Notes under the pieces: model-generated
Seen by the model: only the letters and a program-made list of their open reading frames with translations
Databases searched by the model: none
What the model was told of the DNA's origin: nothing
Source: Bacillus altitudinis 41KF2b
GTDB taxonomy: Bacteria > Bacillota > Bacilli > Bacillales > Bacillaceae
Length of the DNA stretch: 64,000 nt
Assembly: GCF_000691145.1 (NCBI RefSeq)
Contig: NZ_ASJC01000001.1
Location: 186,001-250,000 of the forward strand
Direction of reading: 5' to 3'
Shown: one piece after another, positions 1-8,039 of the stretch
Layout: each line of letters begins with the position of its first letter
Numbering within the stretch: position 1 is the first letter of the stretch
Translations under genes and position numbers: made by a program

Positions 1-1
1 A

Positions 2-1126
2 ATTCAAATTCCAAGAGAGCCTGTATTTCCATCTTATAGCAAGGGAACTTTGTACGCAGTTGCAGTAAAAGAGAATATATATATTGTATCTTCAAAAAAC
101 GCTTATAAGAATAATGTCTATCAATACAATACATCCACGGGTGAATGGACGAGTTTGAATTCATCTAGTTTACCACCTAGAAATGGAAGAGCCATTTCAG
201 CAATTGACGGAAAAATATATGTTGCAGGTGGCGAAAATTCGATCGGTCATAGTAGAGAAAAGAATTTGTTTCAATATGATATTGCAACAGATACTTGGAA
301 GAGGCTAATCGATGCTCAATTGACATCTTATACATATGAACCCTCCTATGAAACTTACAACGGTAAGTTCTTTATTATTGGTGGGCAATTATATGGTGAT
401 AATTCGAAAAATATGGTAAACAAAGTTCAGATTTTCAATCCACAGGATGGTCAATTTAAAAATTCAGCATATGAATTGCCAGAAGGAAGAGTATCAGCTG
501 TTGCAGCAATTGTTGATGATCAATTATATGTCATTGGCGGACGTGACTACTCTTATAGTATGAGAAATCTTTCTGTAAAAAGTGATTACAGATCAGTGAT
601 TTCTATTTCATTAAAAGACTTACAAGTGACTGAGGATGAAACAAAGCCGGATGATGGGATAGCAGAAGACCCAAAGGATCAAGATGGGACAAAGCCTGGT
701 GATGGAACAACAGAAGAACCGAAAGATCAGGACGGAACAAAGCCAGGTGATGATACAACAGAAGACCCAAAGGATCAGGACGGAACAAAGCCAGGTGATG
801 GGTCAACGGAAGAACCGAAAGATCAGGACGGAACAAAACCTGGTGACGGCACAACAGAAGAACCGAAAGATCAAGATGGAACAAAACCCGGAGAAGAAAC
901 TGCGAAAGGTATACTTTCCATTACCATGATCAATGGGTTACAAAAGGATTATCTGCTCTCAATGAAAGAAATTAACGATTTTCTTAACTGGTATAAAGAA
1001 AGAAGCTTTGGAATCGGAATGAACTTTTATGAGATCAATGATGAACATAATAAAGGACCTTTCACAAGTAAGAAAGATTATGTGGTGTACCAAAATATAT
1101 TAATGTTTGATATCAAACAATATTAA
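2..1126 (+). CDS. Kelch-repeat protein with acidic Thr/Lys/Pro repeats (5' end outside window)
   Basis: The reading frame is open from the first bases of the window, so the N-terminus lies upstream. The visible part has at least three kelch blades with the Gly-Gly doublet (KIYVAGG, KFFIIGG, QLYVIGG), a fold used for protein or glycan binding. It is followed by about five copies of a 16-residue acidic repeat (TKPGDGTTEEPKDQDG), a spacer typical of cell-surface proteins. A roughly 75-residue C-terminal domain follows (around NGLQKDYLLSMKEI and FLNWY). No LPXTG motif or C-terminal membrane segment is seen. A secreted or wall-associated role is inference; the true function is unknown. Confidence 0.75.
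   Translation: MQIPREPVFPSYSKGTLYAVAVKENIYIVSSKNAYKNNVYQYNTSTGEWTSLNSSSLPPRNGRAISAIDGKIYVAGGENSIGHSREKNLFQYDIATDTWKRLIDAQLTSYTYEPSYETYNGKFFIIGGQLYGDNSKNMVNKVQIFNPQDGQFKNSAYELPEGRVSAVAAIVDDQLYVIGGRDYSYSMRNLSVKSDYRSVISISLKDLQVTEDETKPDDGIAEDPKDQDGTKPGDGTTEEPKDQDGTKPGDDTTEDPKDQDGTKPGDGSTEEPKDQDGTKPGDGTTEEPKDQDGTKPGEETAKGILSITMINGLQKDYLLSMKEINDFLNWYKERSFGIGMNFYEINDEHNKGPFTSKKDYVVYQNILMFDIKQY
641..897 (+). repeat. Tandem 48-bp coding repeat, about 5.3 copies
   Basis: In-frame tandem repeat inside the kelch gene. Each 48-bp unit encodes TKPGDGTTEEPKDQDG or a close variant (G/D at position 6, T/S/I at 7, E/D at 10). Repeats of this length are prone to slippage, so copy number may differ between strains. 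Confidence 0.9.
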
Positions 1127-1133
1127 TAAAATG

Positions 1134-1170
1134 AAAGCTGCTGATAATAGATTAGCAGCTTTTTATTTTA
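1134..1170 (+). terminator. Intrinsic terminator after kelch gene
   Basis: Stem AAAGCTGCT / AGCAGCTTT (1134-1142 with 1154-1162) followed by a T-rich tract. Confidence 0.8.
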
Positions 1171-1231
1171 CATTATTGTTAAAATTAGGATGAACATCAT
1201 AAAAAAACAAGATATTTTTTTAAAAATCTGC

Positions 1232-1258
1232 TAAACATCCCATAACTACGTCCGATAA
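1232..1258 (+). promoter_or_regulatory. Sigma-D type promoter of first flagellin
   Basis: TAAA at 1232-1235, a 15-nt spacer, then TCCGATAA at 1251-1258. This is close to the sigma-D consensus TAAA-N15-GCCGATAT and sits about 90 bp before the flagellin start. Confidence 0.8.
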
Positions 1259-1349
1259 TAGAATTGTCAGGGTTGATAAGCCCTAGAATAAAGGACTTTT
1301 TTCAGACAAGGACGTCTGTCAGGTCCCACATACATGGAGGTAATAGGAA

Positions 1350-2216
1350 ATGAGAATTAACCACAATATCGCAGCACTTAACACATTAAACCGTTTGTCT
1401 GCAAACAACGGTGCGAGCCAAAAGAACATGGAGAAACTTTCTTCTGGTCTTAAAATCAACCGTGCAGGAGATGACGCAGCTGGTCTTGCTATCTCTGAAA
1501 AAATGCGTGGACAAATCCGCGGATTAGAAATGGCTTCTAAAAACGCACAAGACGGTATCTCTCTTATCCAAACAGCTGAAGGTGCATTGACTGAAACTCA
1601 CTCAATCCTTCAACGTGTTCGTGAGCTTGTTGTTCAAGCTGGAAACACTGGTACACAAGACGATACAGACCTTAATGCAATTCAAGAAGAAATCAACGCT
1701 TTAGTTGAAGAAGTCGGTGGCGAAACTGGAAGTAAAGGTATTGCTGATCGTACTCAATTCAACGGTAAAGACCTTTTAGATGGTTCTTTTGCTAGTGGTA
1801 CAGCTAATTTAGTATTCCAAATTGGAGCTAACGGTGGTCAACAACTGACTGTAAACATTGACAGCATGAAAGCAGCTGATTTAGGAAGTGCGACAGTTAA
1901 AATTAGTAATATTGATGTAACTGATTTTGCAACTACAACTTTTGATGACCAACTTGCTGGAATTGATGAAGCTATCAACCAAGTATCAGCACAACGTTCT
2001 AAACTTGGAGCAGTTCAAAACCGTCTAGAGCACACAATCAACAACCTTGGTGCTTCTGGTGAAAACTTAACAGCTGCTGAGTCTCGTATCCGTGACGTTG
2101 ACATGGCGAAAGAAATGAGTGAGTTCACTAAGAACAACATTCTTTCTCAAGCTTCTCAAGCAATGCTTGCACAAGCGAACCAACAGCCACAAAACGTACT
2201 TCAATTACTACGTTAA
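1350..2216 (+). CDS. hag: Flagellin (first of two tandem copies)
   Basis: 288-residue filament protein. The N-terminal D0/D1 helices (MRINHNIAALNTLNRL, SSGLKINRAGDDAAGLAISEKM) and the C-terminal D1/D0 helices (AAESRIRDVDMAKEM, ending in QQPQNVLQLLR) are canonical. The middle, about residues 120-215, is the variable surface segment and is about 15 residues longer than in the next gene. There is a good ribosome site (GGAGG) and a sigma-D promoter upstream. The copy is complete and monocistronic, with its own terminator. B. subtilis Hag (304 aa) is the reference; whether this or another copy builds the main filament cannot be told here. Confidence 0.95.
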   Translation: MRINHNIAALNTLNRLSANNGASQKNMEKLSSGLKINRAGDDAAGLAISEKMRGQIRGLEMASKNAQDGISLIQTAEGALTETHSILQRVRELVVQAGNTGTQDDTDLNAIQEEINALVEEVGGETGSKGIADRTQFNGKDLLDGSFASGTANLVFQIGANGGQQLTVNIDSMKAADLGSATVKISNIDVTDFATTTFDDQLAGIDEAINQVSAQRSKLGAVQNRLEHTINNLGASGENLTAAESRIRDVDMAKEMSEFTKNNILSQASQAMLAQANQQPQNVLQLLR

Positions 2217-2218
2217 TG

Positions 2219-2246
2219 AAAGGCCCCTTGATGGGGCTTTTTTTTA
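2219..2246 (+). terminator. Terminator of first flagellin gene
   Basis: GCCCC / GGGGC stem (2223-2227 with 2233-2237), extended by A-T pairs and followed by a run of T. Confidence 0.85.
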
Positions 2247-2390
2247 TGCTGTTTTTTCCTTCACATTTTCTCCAGTCTTATGATTCTTAAATCCCTCTGA
2301 TAAATCATGAAAAATGACCTTTAAATTTGGCATACTCTAGCGAAACAATCATAATGAATAAGACTTTTTACTTATTTATTCCTTTTTTGT

Positions 2391-2417
2391 TAAACATATT
2401 CCATTAAAGTTCGATAA
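2391..2417 (+). promoter_or_regulatory. Sigma-D type promoter of second flagellin
   Basis: TAAA at 2391-2394, a 15-nt spacer, then TTCGATAA at 2410-2417. It has the same architecture as the promoter of the first flagellin but a poorer -10. Apart from this and the terminator, the 289-bp intergenic region shows nothing else. Confidence 0.7.
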
Positions 2418-2505
2418 ATGGATTGTAAGGCTTACAAAAAAATTCTATTTTAGAACTTTTAGACATGGATGTCTAATTGGTTCAAACACATGGAGGTCAT
2501 TTAAT

Positions 2506-3327
2506 ATGAGAATTAACCACAATATCGCAGCACTTAACACACTGAACCGTTTGTCTGCAAATAATGGAGCAGGGCAAAAGAACATGGAGAAGCTTTCTTC
2601 TGGTCTTCGTATCAACCGTGCAGGAGATGACGCAGCAGGTCTTGCGATTTCTGAAAAAATGCGTGGACAAATCCGGGGGTTAGAAATGGCGTCTAAAAAC
2701 GCACAAGATGGTATTTCTCTTATTCAAACAGCTGAAGGTGCATTAACTGAAACACATGCGATTCTTCAACGTATGCGTGAGTTGACAGTTCAAGCGGGTA
2801 ACGTAGGTACACAGCAGACTGAGGATTTAACGGCGATTCAAGATGAGATTAAAGCACTTGTTGAAGAGATTGATGGTATCTCAAGCCGCACAGCATTTAA
2901 CGGAAAGAACCTTTTAAATGGAGATGTTACAGACGGATTCCAATTCCAAATTGGTGCGAACAAGGAACAACATATTATTGTTGAAATTGGTAAAATGGAT
3001 GCAGAAACATTAACAGTTAAAGATATTGATGTAAGTGTTGATGGCTTCAATTTCGATACTGAAATTGAAAAAATCGATGCGGCAATCGGCGCTGTATCTA
3101 AACAACGTTCATCACTTGGGGCGGTCCAAAACCGTCTAGAGCACACAATCAACAACCTTGGTGCTTCTGCTGAAAACTTAACAGCTGCTGAGTCTCGTAT
3201 TCGCGACGTTGACATGGCGAAAGAAATGAGTGAGTTCACTAAGAACAACATTCTTTCTCAAGCTTCACAAGCAATGCTTGCACAAGCGAACCAACAGCCA
3301 CAAAACGTACTTCAGTTATTACGTTAA
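2506..3327 (+). CDS. hag: Flagellin (second tandem copy)
   Basis: 273-residue flagellin. About the first 110 and last 75 residues are almost identical to the preceding gene, also at the DNA level, while the central domain differs and is shorter. The ribosome site is ATGGAGGT before ATG 2506. It has its own sigma-D promoter and terminator, so the two copies can be expressed separately. No chaperone (FliS), FliW or CsrA gene is nearby, unlike the B. subtilis hag locus. It could be an alternate or minor filament subunit. Confidence 0.95.
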   Translation: MRINHNIAALNTLNRLSANNGAGQKNMEKLSSGLRINRAGDDAAGLAISEKMRGQIRGLEMASKNAQDGISLIQTAEGALTETHAILQRMRELTVQAGNVGTQQTEDLTAIQDEIKALVEEIDGISSRTAFNGKNLLNGDVTDGFQFQIGANKEQHIIVEIGKMDAETLTVKDIDVSVDGFNFDTEIEKIDAAIGAVSKQRSSLGAVQNRLEHTINNLGASAENLTAAESRIRDVDMAKEMSEFTKNNILSQASQAMLAQANQQPQNVLQLLR

Positions 3328-3329
3328 TT

Positions 3330-3357
3330 AAAAGCCCCCTTTGAGGGGCTTTTTTTA
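3330..3357 (+). terminator. Terminator of second flagellin gene
   Basis: AAAAGCCCC stem pairing with GGGGCTTT (3330-3338 with 3345-3352), then TTTTT. It lies 3' to 3' with the FAD monooxygenase and may serve both. Confidence 0.85.
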
Positions 3358-3359
3358 TG

Positions 3360-4829
3360 TTAGTTTGATTTTAGCAATTGATGTAATTGAAAGTCTGGAA
3401 CAGCTTCATAGAAGAAAGCTCGATTTAATTCATCATTCTTTTGATCCCACCTATGCCACCAGTGGCCGACATCACCAGTGAAGTCAGCTTGAATCATGTC
3501 TTGCAGCTGCTCTAGGTTGATGATTTTTCTCGGTTCTATTAAGAATGAATGCATACGATGATATGCCTCAAGGTATTTAGTTTGTTTTGTTTGAACGGCA
3601 TATTGTACATAATAATTTAAAAATTCTTGTACAAATGTCAGATGGGGAATGGGGGTTCCTTTTAACTCGACGCCTTCCCATGCCATATCCGCAATTGCAC
3701 AAAGCCACCAGCCAAGTTCATTGGCGTGCTGCATTTGTTGTAAGGTATGCCGTTCAAAAGAAATAAGCTCATTTTCTTGTGCTTGTTTGAGCATACGCTC
3801 AAGTGTCTGTGCCTCAAGAGCGGCTTTTGTCATTCCCTGACCATGTATTGGATCTAATGTGCATAAGGCATCACCCATGACCAATAAGCCGCTTGGCCAA
3901 TCTTCCATTTGTTCATAGTGGTTTCTGACACAAGCCGGAACTCTAAATCCTTTTGGTTTCGTATAGGGAATTAAATGAGTGATGGCTTCTGCTATCGAGG
4001 GATTGGTCAGCCTAGCGGTCTCTACATCAAACTGATCAGCGTCCGTTGTTGGATAATGAGAGCCGCCAGCTGCTGAGAGAAGAACCGCTACTAAATCATG
4101 ATCTACTCGTTCAAACAGTCCTGTTGGAATTTTCTTATTTGGCTGTCCAACGATGACCATTGGTTCCAGATTCGGTGCCTCAGGTGGTATTTGGTAGTAT
4201 CTTGTGCTATAGCCAAGAGACACGATTAGCTCATCTGTCTGCGGCAAGGTTCGCCCTGCGCTTTTCAGCCATTTTGGCAATTTAGACATTCTTCCAGACG
4301 TATCAATGACTAAGTCCGCACTTATTTTGTTGATGATTCCAGGCTTTATCCTCCGATCTTTGACCTGTAATCCACTCACTTGAGTCGTTTCTTCTTCAAA
4401 AAGAAGAGCCATCGCTTCATGTTTTTCTAAAAATTGAACACGTTCCTCACGTAACATTCTTTGCATCAGCACCCACTCTAGTACGGCGCGTCGTGTGACA
4501 GCTGTTTCTTCAGTATCCGTGAGTACTAACTCGCCATCTTTTGTCAAAAATCGAGATGTCTGATGCCATGTGTTGTACCCGCCCATTTCGAGTAATTCTT
4601 TTGTATAACCAGAAAATAGACGTTCTACTATTTGTTTGCCTAGTGGCAGCATTCTATGTGGATGAAAAGCTTGAGGCGTGCCAAGACGATTCTCAGGAGA
4701 GTCTGGCAATTCGTCCTTTTCAATAATCAATACTTCAAGGTAAAAACTTGATAAAACCTTTGCAGCGAGCATTCCCGTTATTCCGCCTCCGATGACGATC
4801 GCCCGCTCATACTTCATGGGTTGTGTCAC
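3360..4829 (-). CDS. FAD-dependent monooxygenase / oxidoreductase
   Basis: 489 aa if GTG 4829 is used; it sits 8 nt after GGAGG, a better-supported start than ATG 4817 or the longer upstream frame. The N-terminal Rossmann motif GGGITGMLAA binds FAD. The late motif GDALCTLDPIHGQGMT is the second FAD-contact motif of class A flavoprotein monooxygenases and epoxidases. The substrate is unknown. It is transcribed divergently from the chemotaxis transducer across an intergenic region with a 31-bp perfect palindrome. No pathway partner is adjacent. Confidence 0.8.
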   Translation of the reverse strand: MTQPMKYERAIVIGGGITGMLAAKVLSSFYLEVLIIEKDELPDSPENRLGTPQAFHPHRMLPLGKQIVERLFSGYTKELLEMGGYNTWHQTSRFLTKDGELVLTDTEETAVTRRAVLEWVLMQRMLREERVQFLEKHEAMALLFEEETTQVSGLQVKDRRIKPGIINKISADLVIDTSGRMSKLPKWLKSAGRTLPQTDELIVSLGYSTRYYQIPPEAPNLEPMVIVGQPNKKIPTGLFERVDHDLVAVLLSAAGGSHYPTTDADQFDVETARLTNPSIAEAITHLIPYTKPKGFRVPACVRNHYEQMEDWPSGLLVMGDALCTLDPIHGQGMTKAALEAQTLERMLKQAQENELISFERHTLQQMQHANELGWWLCAIADMAWEGVELKGTPIPHLTFVQEFLNYYVQYAVQTKQTKYLEAYHRMHSFLIEPRKIINLEQLQDMIQADFTGDVGHWWHRWDQKNDELNRAFFYEAVPDFQLHQLLKSN

Positions 4830-4975
4830 AACATGCGCCTCCAGTGAATATATAAAATGGTTACATGACCATTTCATCATATGTTGATTTTCTAAGTATA
4901 GCAAATTCTTGTTTTTTTGAATATAGAAAGGAATTGGCATACTTTTTACTCGTAAATATGAAAAAAACTTCAATC

Positions 4976-5006
4976 TTGATCATTATTTTTAAAAAATAAT
5001 GATCAA
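4976..5006. promoter_or_regulatory. Perfect 31-bp AT-rich palindrome, candidate operator
   Basis: Two perfect 15-nt arms (4976-4990 and 4992-5006; core GATCATTATTTTT) around one central A. It lies in the divergent intergenic region between the FAD monooxygenase and the chemotaxis transducer, 45 bp before the latter's start. It is too AT-rich and poorly placed for a terminator. An operator for an unidentified dimeric repressor is inference. Confidence 0.55.
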
Positions 5007-5050
5007 ATTTAAGAGGAATGACCGATAAATATATTAAGGGGGTAGAGAGA

Positions 5051-5875
5051 ATGGATATACTACAGAGTATTGTAACCGCAGCACCTTATATGATGAAGAT
5101 TTTAAAAGATGAAGTGACGATGGGTGTCATTGATCGAGAAAAATTCTTGCTGTATTTGCCATCAAAAGATGTGGATTTTCAAATACGGACAGGAGATCCC
5201 ATTAAACCAGATGATCAGAATATGAAAAATGCGCTTAGAGGAGAAACATCAAGTACATTCGTACCTGAATCGGTGTATGGGACGCCTTTAAATGCAATGG
5301 GATTGCCGATTTTCGATGAAAATCAACAAGTCATTGGTGCAATCGCTTTAGGTTTTCCACTTAAAAATCAAATAGAACTTGAGGCGTATATGGAGTCATT
5401 GAACGACATCATTCAAAGTATTCAAGAAAAAGTACATGTGGTGGCGGCTCATTCAGAAGAGCTCTCTGCGACAAGTGAGGAAATGACATTCCAAACACAG
5501 CAAACACTTGAAAGCTCGAAAAAAACTTCAGATATTACAAAAATGATCAAAGGTATCTCTAAACAAACGAGTTTGCTAGGATTGAATGCTTCAATTGAAG
5601 CAGCCAGGGCAGGGAAAGAGGGAGCGGGTTTTAGTGTGGTAGCGAGCGAGGTTCAAAAGCTATCAAGCGAAACCTCACGTGCAACAGAAAACATAGAAAG
5701 CTCATTGCAAGGGATATCCTCTAATATACATACATTACTTGAGAGTATGGGCCATATGAAAGGGTCATCTTCAGAACAAGCTTTATTAGTGACGGAGTTT
5801 AGTGAAATTGTAGACAGGTTGACGACGGTTAGCAAAGAAATGAAAGAATTTATGCAAAAGGTGATGTCAACGTAA
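5051..5875 (+). CDS. Soluble methyl-accepting chemotaxis-type transducer
   Basis: 274 aa from ATG 5051, preceded by a GGGGTAGAGAG ribosome site. No membrane segment or HAMP domain is seen. Residues 1-110 form a small sensory domain and residues 115-274 a short signalling coiled coil. Its hairpin tip carries the highly conserved stretch SLLGLNASIEAARAGKEGAG, which contacts CheA/CheW. Size and layout resemble soluble transducers such as B. subtilis YfmS. The ligand is unknown. A strong terminator follows. Location next to flagellin genes fits a motility role but is not proof. Confidence 0.85.
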   Translation: MDILQSIVTAAPYMMKILKDEVTMGVIDREKFLLYLPSKDVDFQIRTGDPIKPDDQNMKNALRGETSSTFVPESVYGTPLNAMGLPIFDENQQVIGAIALGFPLKNQIELEAYMESLNDIIQSIQEKVHVVAAHSEELSATSEEMTFQTQQTLESSKKTSDITKMIKGISKQTSLLGLNASIEAARAGKEGAGFSVVASEVQKLSSETSRATENIESSLQGISSNIHTLLESMGHMKGSSSEQALLVTEFSEIVDRLTTVSKEMKEFMQKVMST

Positions 5876-5905
5876 AAAACGAATCCAAAAAGGGTTCGTT
5901 TTTTG
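5873..5905 (+). terminator. Terminator of transducer gene
   Basis: AAAACGAATCC / GGGTTCGTTTT stem with one G-T pair, then TTTT. Confidence 0.85.
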
Positions 5906-5913
5906 TTGGCTCG

Positions 5914-6285
5914 TTATTTTCTGTTTTTCTGATCAAAGCGATAATCGTATGTTTCACCTTTGACCACATTTAAAAACTCATGTCCAATTTGAACGAGCTG
6001 TGCATTTTCCCATTTAATCAGAGGATCTTTATCAGGGTACTTCCAGTAGATTGTTTTCTTGTGATGGGTGAGTTTGTTTTCAATTTCTGCTCTGACCGCA
6101 TTCTCTTTTAGCTTTCCTCCACTATGTCGATACGTGTTAATGGTATAGGTTCCATCAGGTGATGATATCGAGCGGATGAATGTTCCGTGAGACACGCCTT
6201 GAAGAGAGAAGCATTTCCAGTAAATAATTCCGGCGAAGCTAAGACATAAGATGGCAAGGATGATGGTGGTTTTCTTTTTAAACAT
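5914..6285 (-). CDS. Small membrane-anchored protein, DUF5412-like
   Basis: 123 aa from ATG 6285, chosen because a perfect GGAGG lies 5 nt upstream. One N-terminal membrane segment (TIILAILCLSFAGIIYW) is followed by an extracellular domain of about 95 residues. The motifs SPDGTYTINTYRHSGG, IYWKYPD and ETYDYR match my memory of the DUF5412 family of Bacillus extracytoplasmic proteins of unknown function. It converges on the transducer gene and stands alone. Confidence 0.65.
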   Translation of the reverse strand: MFKKKTTIILAILCLSFAGIIYWKCFSLQGVSHGTFIRSISSPDGTYTINTYRHSGGKLKENAVRAEIENKLTHHKKTIYWKYPDKDPLIKWENAQLVQIGHEFLNVVKGETYDYRFDQKNRK

Positions 6286-6529
6286 GAATTCCTCCAGGTG
6301 TAGATCGCAATATTCTAATATATGAGAGAGATGACAAAAAGATTCATATAGTCCAAAAGTTCTATTCATTTCAATTATCGGTCATTTTTTCTCAACATTC
6401 AACAGTTAGCCCGTAAAGATAAGGAAAATTTAAGGATGCATTCAGATCACACTGGTCATTCGAAAACACTTTACAAAAGAATTTGCGATCAGTAGACTTA
6501 TGCTCATATAGAGAAATGGGGCAGATGGA

Positions 6530-7153
6530 ATGAATCGAATCATAGATACGTATCAAAATTATGAAGAGCTTTCCGCTCATGAAAGAAAAGGGATCGACTA
6601 TCAAATTCTTCATCAGCGGAAAGGGGATCAGCTTCTCGTCCTGTCACCTCATGCGGGAGGGATTGAATCTGGCGTGAGCGAGCTGGTCCATGAAGTAGCA
6701 ACCGATTATTCTATGTATTTATTCGAGGGCCTTAAAGTGAAAGGCAATCATGTTCTTCATATTACGAGCACACGTTTTGATGAGCCGATTTGTCTTTCTC
6801 AAGTGCATACACATCATTATACATTTGCACTCCACGGCTATGGAGAAACAGACGTTCTACAAACTTTAGTTGGTGGTACCGACAGGGAAAAAGCTGCTGA
6901 AACAGTGAAGTGTCTCACACAAAATGGCTTCCATGCCTTGCTTTTATCTGAATCGGATCAATTTGCTGGAACACATCCTCAAAATATTAATAATCAATGC
7001 CTCACAGGAAAAAGTGTTCAAATTGAAATTAGCCAAGCTCAGAGAAGAGCTTTCTTTCAAGACTTTAGGCGGAGCCGTAGGCGTGATACACAAACCGAAC
7101 AATTTTATCAATACACAAATGTACTGAAACAAGTGTTAAGTCTTTATGAATAA
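6530..7153 (+). CDS. yjqB: Poly-gamma-glutamate hydrolase, YjqB/PghP family
   Basis: 207 aa. The motif LLVLSPHAGGIESGVSELV carries the His and Glu zinc ligands of the PghP fold, a carboxypeptidase-like zinc hydrolase first known from Bacillus phages. THHYTFALHG and LLLSESDQFAGTHPQNINN are further conserved blocks. It cuts gamma-linked polyglutamate. In B. subtilis yjqB borders prophage PBSX next to xkdA, exactly as here. Its 3' end overlaps that of xkdA by 10 bp. Its link to gamma-glutamyltranspeptidase at 12.7 kb is metabolic only. Confidence 0.85.
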   Translation: MNRIIDTYQNYEELSAHERKGIDYQILHQRKGDQLLVLSPHAGGIESGVSELVHEVATDYSMYLFEGLKVKGNHVLHITSTRFDEPICLSQVHTHHYTFALHGYGETDVLQTLVGGTDREKAAETVKCLTQNGFHALLLSESDQFAGTHPQNINNQCLTGKSVQIEISQAQRRAFFQDFRRSRRRDTQTEQFYQYTNVLKQVLSLYE

Positions 7154-7728
7154 ACTTCTGACGTCACGTGTGCTGACGCTTTTGTTTGATATGTAGCTTC
7201 ATTTTCTGCGACCTTGCTGGCTCTCATTAAATAAGAAGTGAATTCTTTTTGAAATTGAATGCCGGCTCTTCGCTGTTCAAATAGAGCAAGCCGTTTTTCA
7301 GCAAAAGCCCGAGTGACATGAAATGTTTGAGCAATATGCAAAATGGCTTGCTGCCTAAGGTTTGGGAGCGTCATTTGCAGCAGCATAAAAGTCGGAACAC
7401 AAAAGTGATACATGAATTGTTTTGCTTGAAACTCTTGCAGTTCTCGAAAGAGCTTGTGCATGTTAAAGTGGTTGCCTGTATGCTTCAGCACATGACAAAG
7501 CTCGTGGGCGAAATCCTGCCACTGTTCTTCTGACGATAAGGCTCTGTTTAAAATAATACTGTAAAGACCTTGATGTTTGATCATCATGCTGCCAGTATCC
7601 TCGTAGTGTACCCATACATGAAATTCAGCTGCGATCCTATGCATGTCTACATAAGCAGGACCACTTATTTGCAGTTGAGTGTATAACCGTTTAATATCTT
7701 CTTCTAAATGGGTTAAAAAATAAGTCAT
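7144..7728 (-). CDS. xkdA: ImmA/IrrE-type metallopeptidase, XkdA-like
   Basis: 194 aa from ATG 7728 (GGAGG 8 nt upstream). HELCHVLKH is the HExxH zinc site of the ImmA/IrrE family, with a downstream Glu in the FQAKQFMYHF helix region. These proteases usually cleave phage or mobile-element repressors. In B. subtilis, xkdA is the first gene of PBSX and faces yjqB. Here no xre repressor or structural phage gene follows; the next gene is an amidase that in B. subtilis lies at the far end of PBSX. It is therefore a prophage remnant or pre-insertion gene. Confidence 0.8.
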   Translation of the reverse strand: MTYFLTHLEEDIKRLYTQLQISGPAYVDMHRIAAEFHVWVHYEDTGSMMIKHQGLYSIILNRALSSEEQWQDFAHELCHVLKHTGNHFNMHKLFRELQEFQAKQFMYHFCVPTFMLLQMTLPNLRQQAILHIAQTFHVTRAFAEKRLALFEQRRAGIQFQKEFTSYLMRASKVAENEATYQTKASAHVTSEVYS

Positions 7729-7743
7729 GTCAAAACCTCCATA

Positions 7744-7757
7744 CAAACGTATGTTCT
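7744..7757. promoter_or_regulatory. LexA (SOS) box candidate upstream of xkdA
   Basis: CAAACGTATGTTCT matches 12 of 14 positions of the Bacillus LexA consensus CGAACRNRYGTTYG and lies 16 bp before the xkdA start. It would make the peptidase gene DNA-damage inducible. Inference from the motif only. Confidence 0.5.
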
Positions 7758-8039
7758 ATTTTTGCCGTAAAAGAAAAGTCCATATAGGACTAAATGGCTA
7801 ATAAAGCTATCGCTTACTTTTTATATCGGCTTGTTTTTAACAATTTTAACATAAAATCAAAGAAAATTGGAAGTTTTTCCTGTTTTTTATTCTATTTTTT
7901 TATTTTTTACAAAGATAAAACGGCGATTGAATTCAAATTTTACCATAGTCTTATGACGAAAACAAACAAATTTGTCTTACGTTTGCCACCGATTGATGAG
8001 CAAGATCAAACATCAATTTAGCAAAAAGGAGTGCAAAAC

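Noticed and set aside
641-897. CRISPR array
   Set aside because: The only regular short repeats in the window are contiguous 48-bp coding units without spacers; no cas genes.
603-929. Overlapping open frames on both strands within the kelch gene repeats
   Set aside because: They arise because the 48-bp repeat is a multiple of 3 and lacks stops in several frames; low-complexity products, no ribosome sites.
2838-3251. 137-codon frame antisense to the second flagellin
   Set aside because: Shadow of the strongly biased flagellin codon usage; no ribosome site or family resemblance.
6392-6613. 73-codon minus-strand frame between the DUF5412-like gene and yjqB
   Set aside because: Overlaps the yjqB start, no ribosome site, composition not protein-like.
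7794-8021. 75-codon plus-strand frame before the amidase
   Set aside because: Phe/Tyr/Ile-rich product of AT-rich intergenic DNA with no ribosome site; region left as non-coding.
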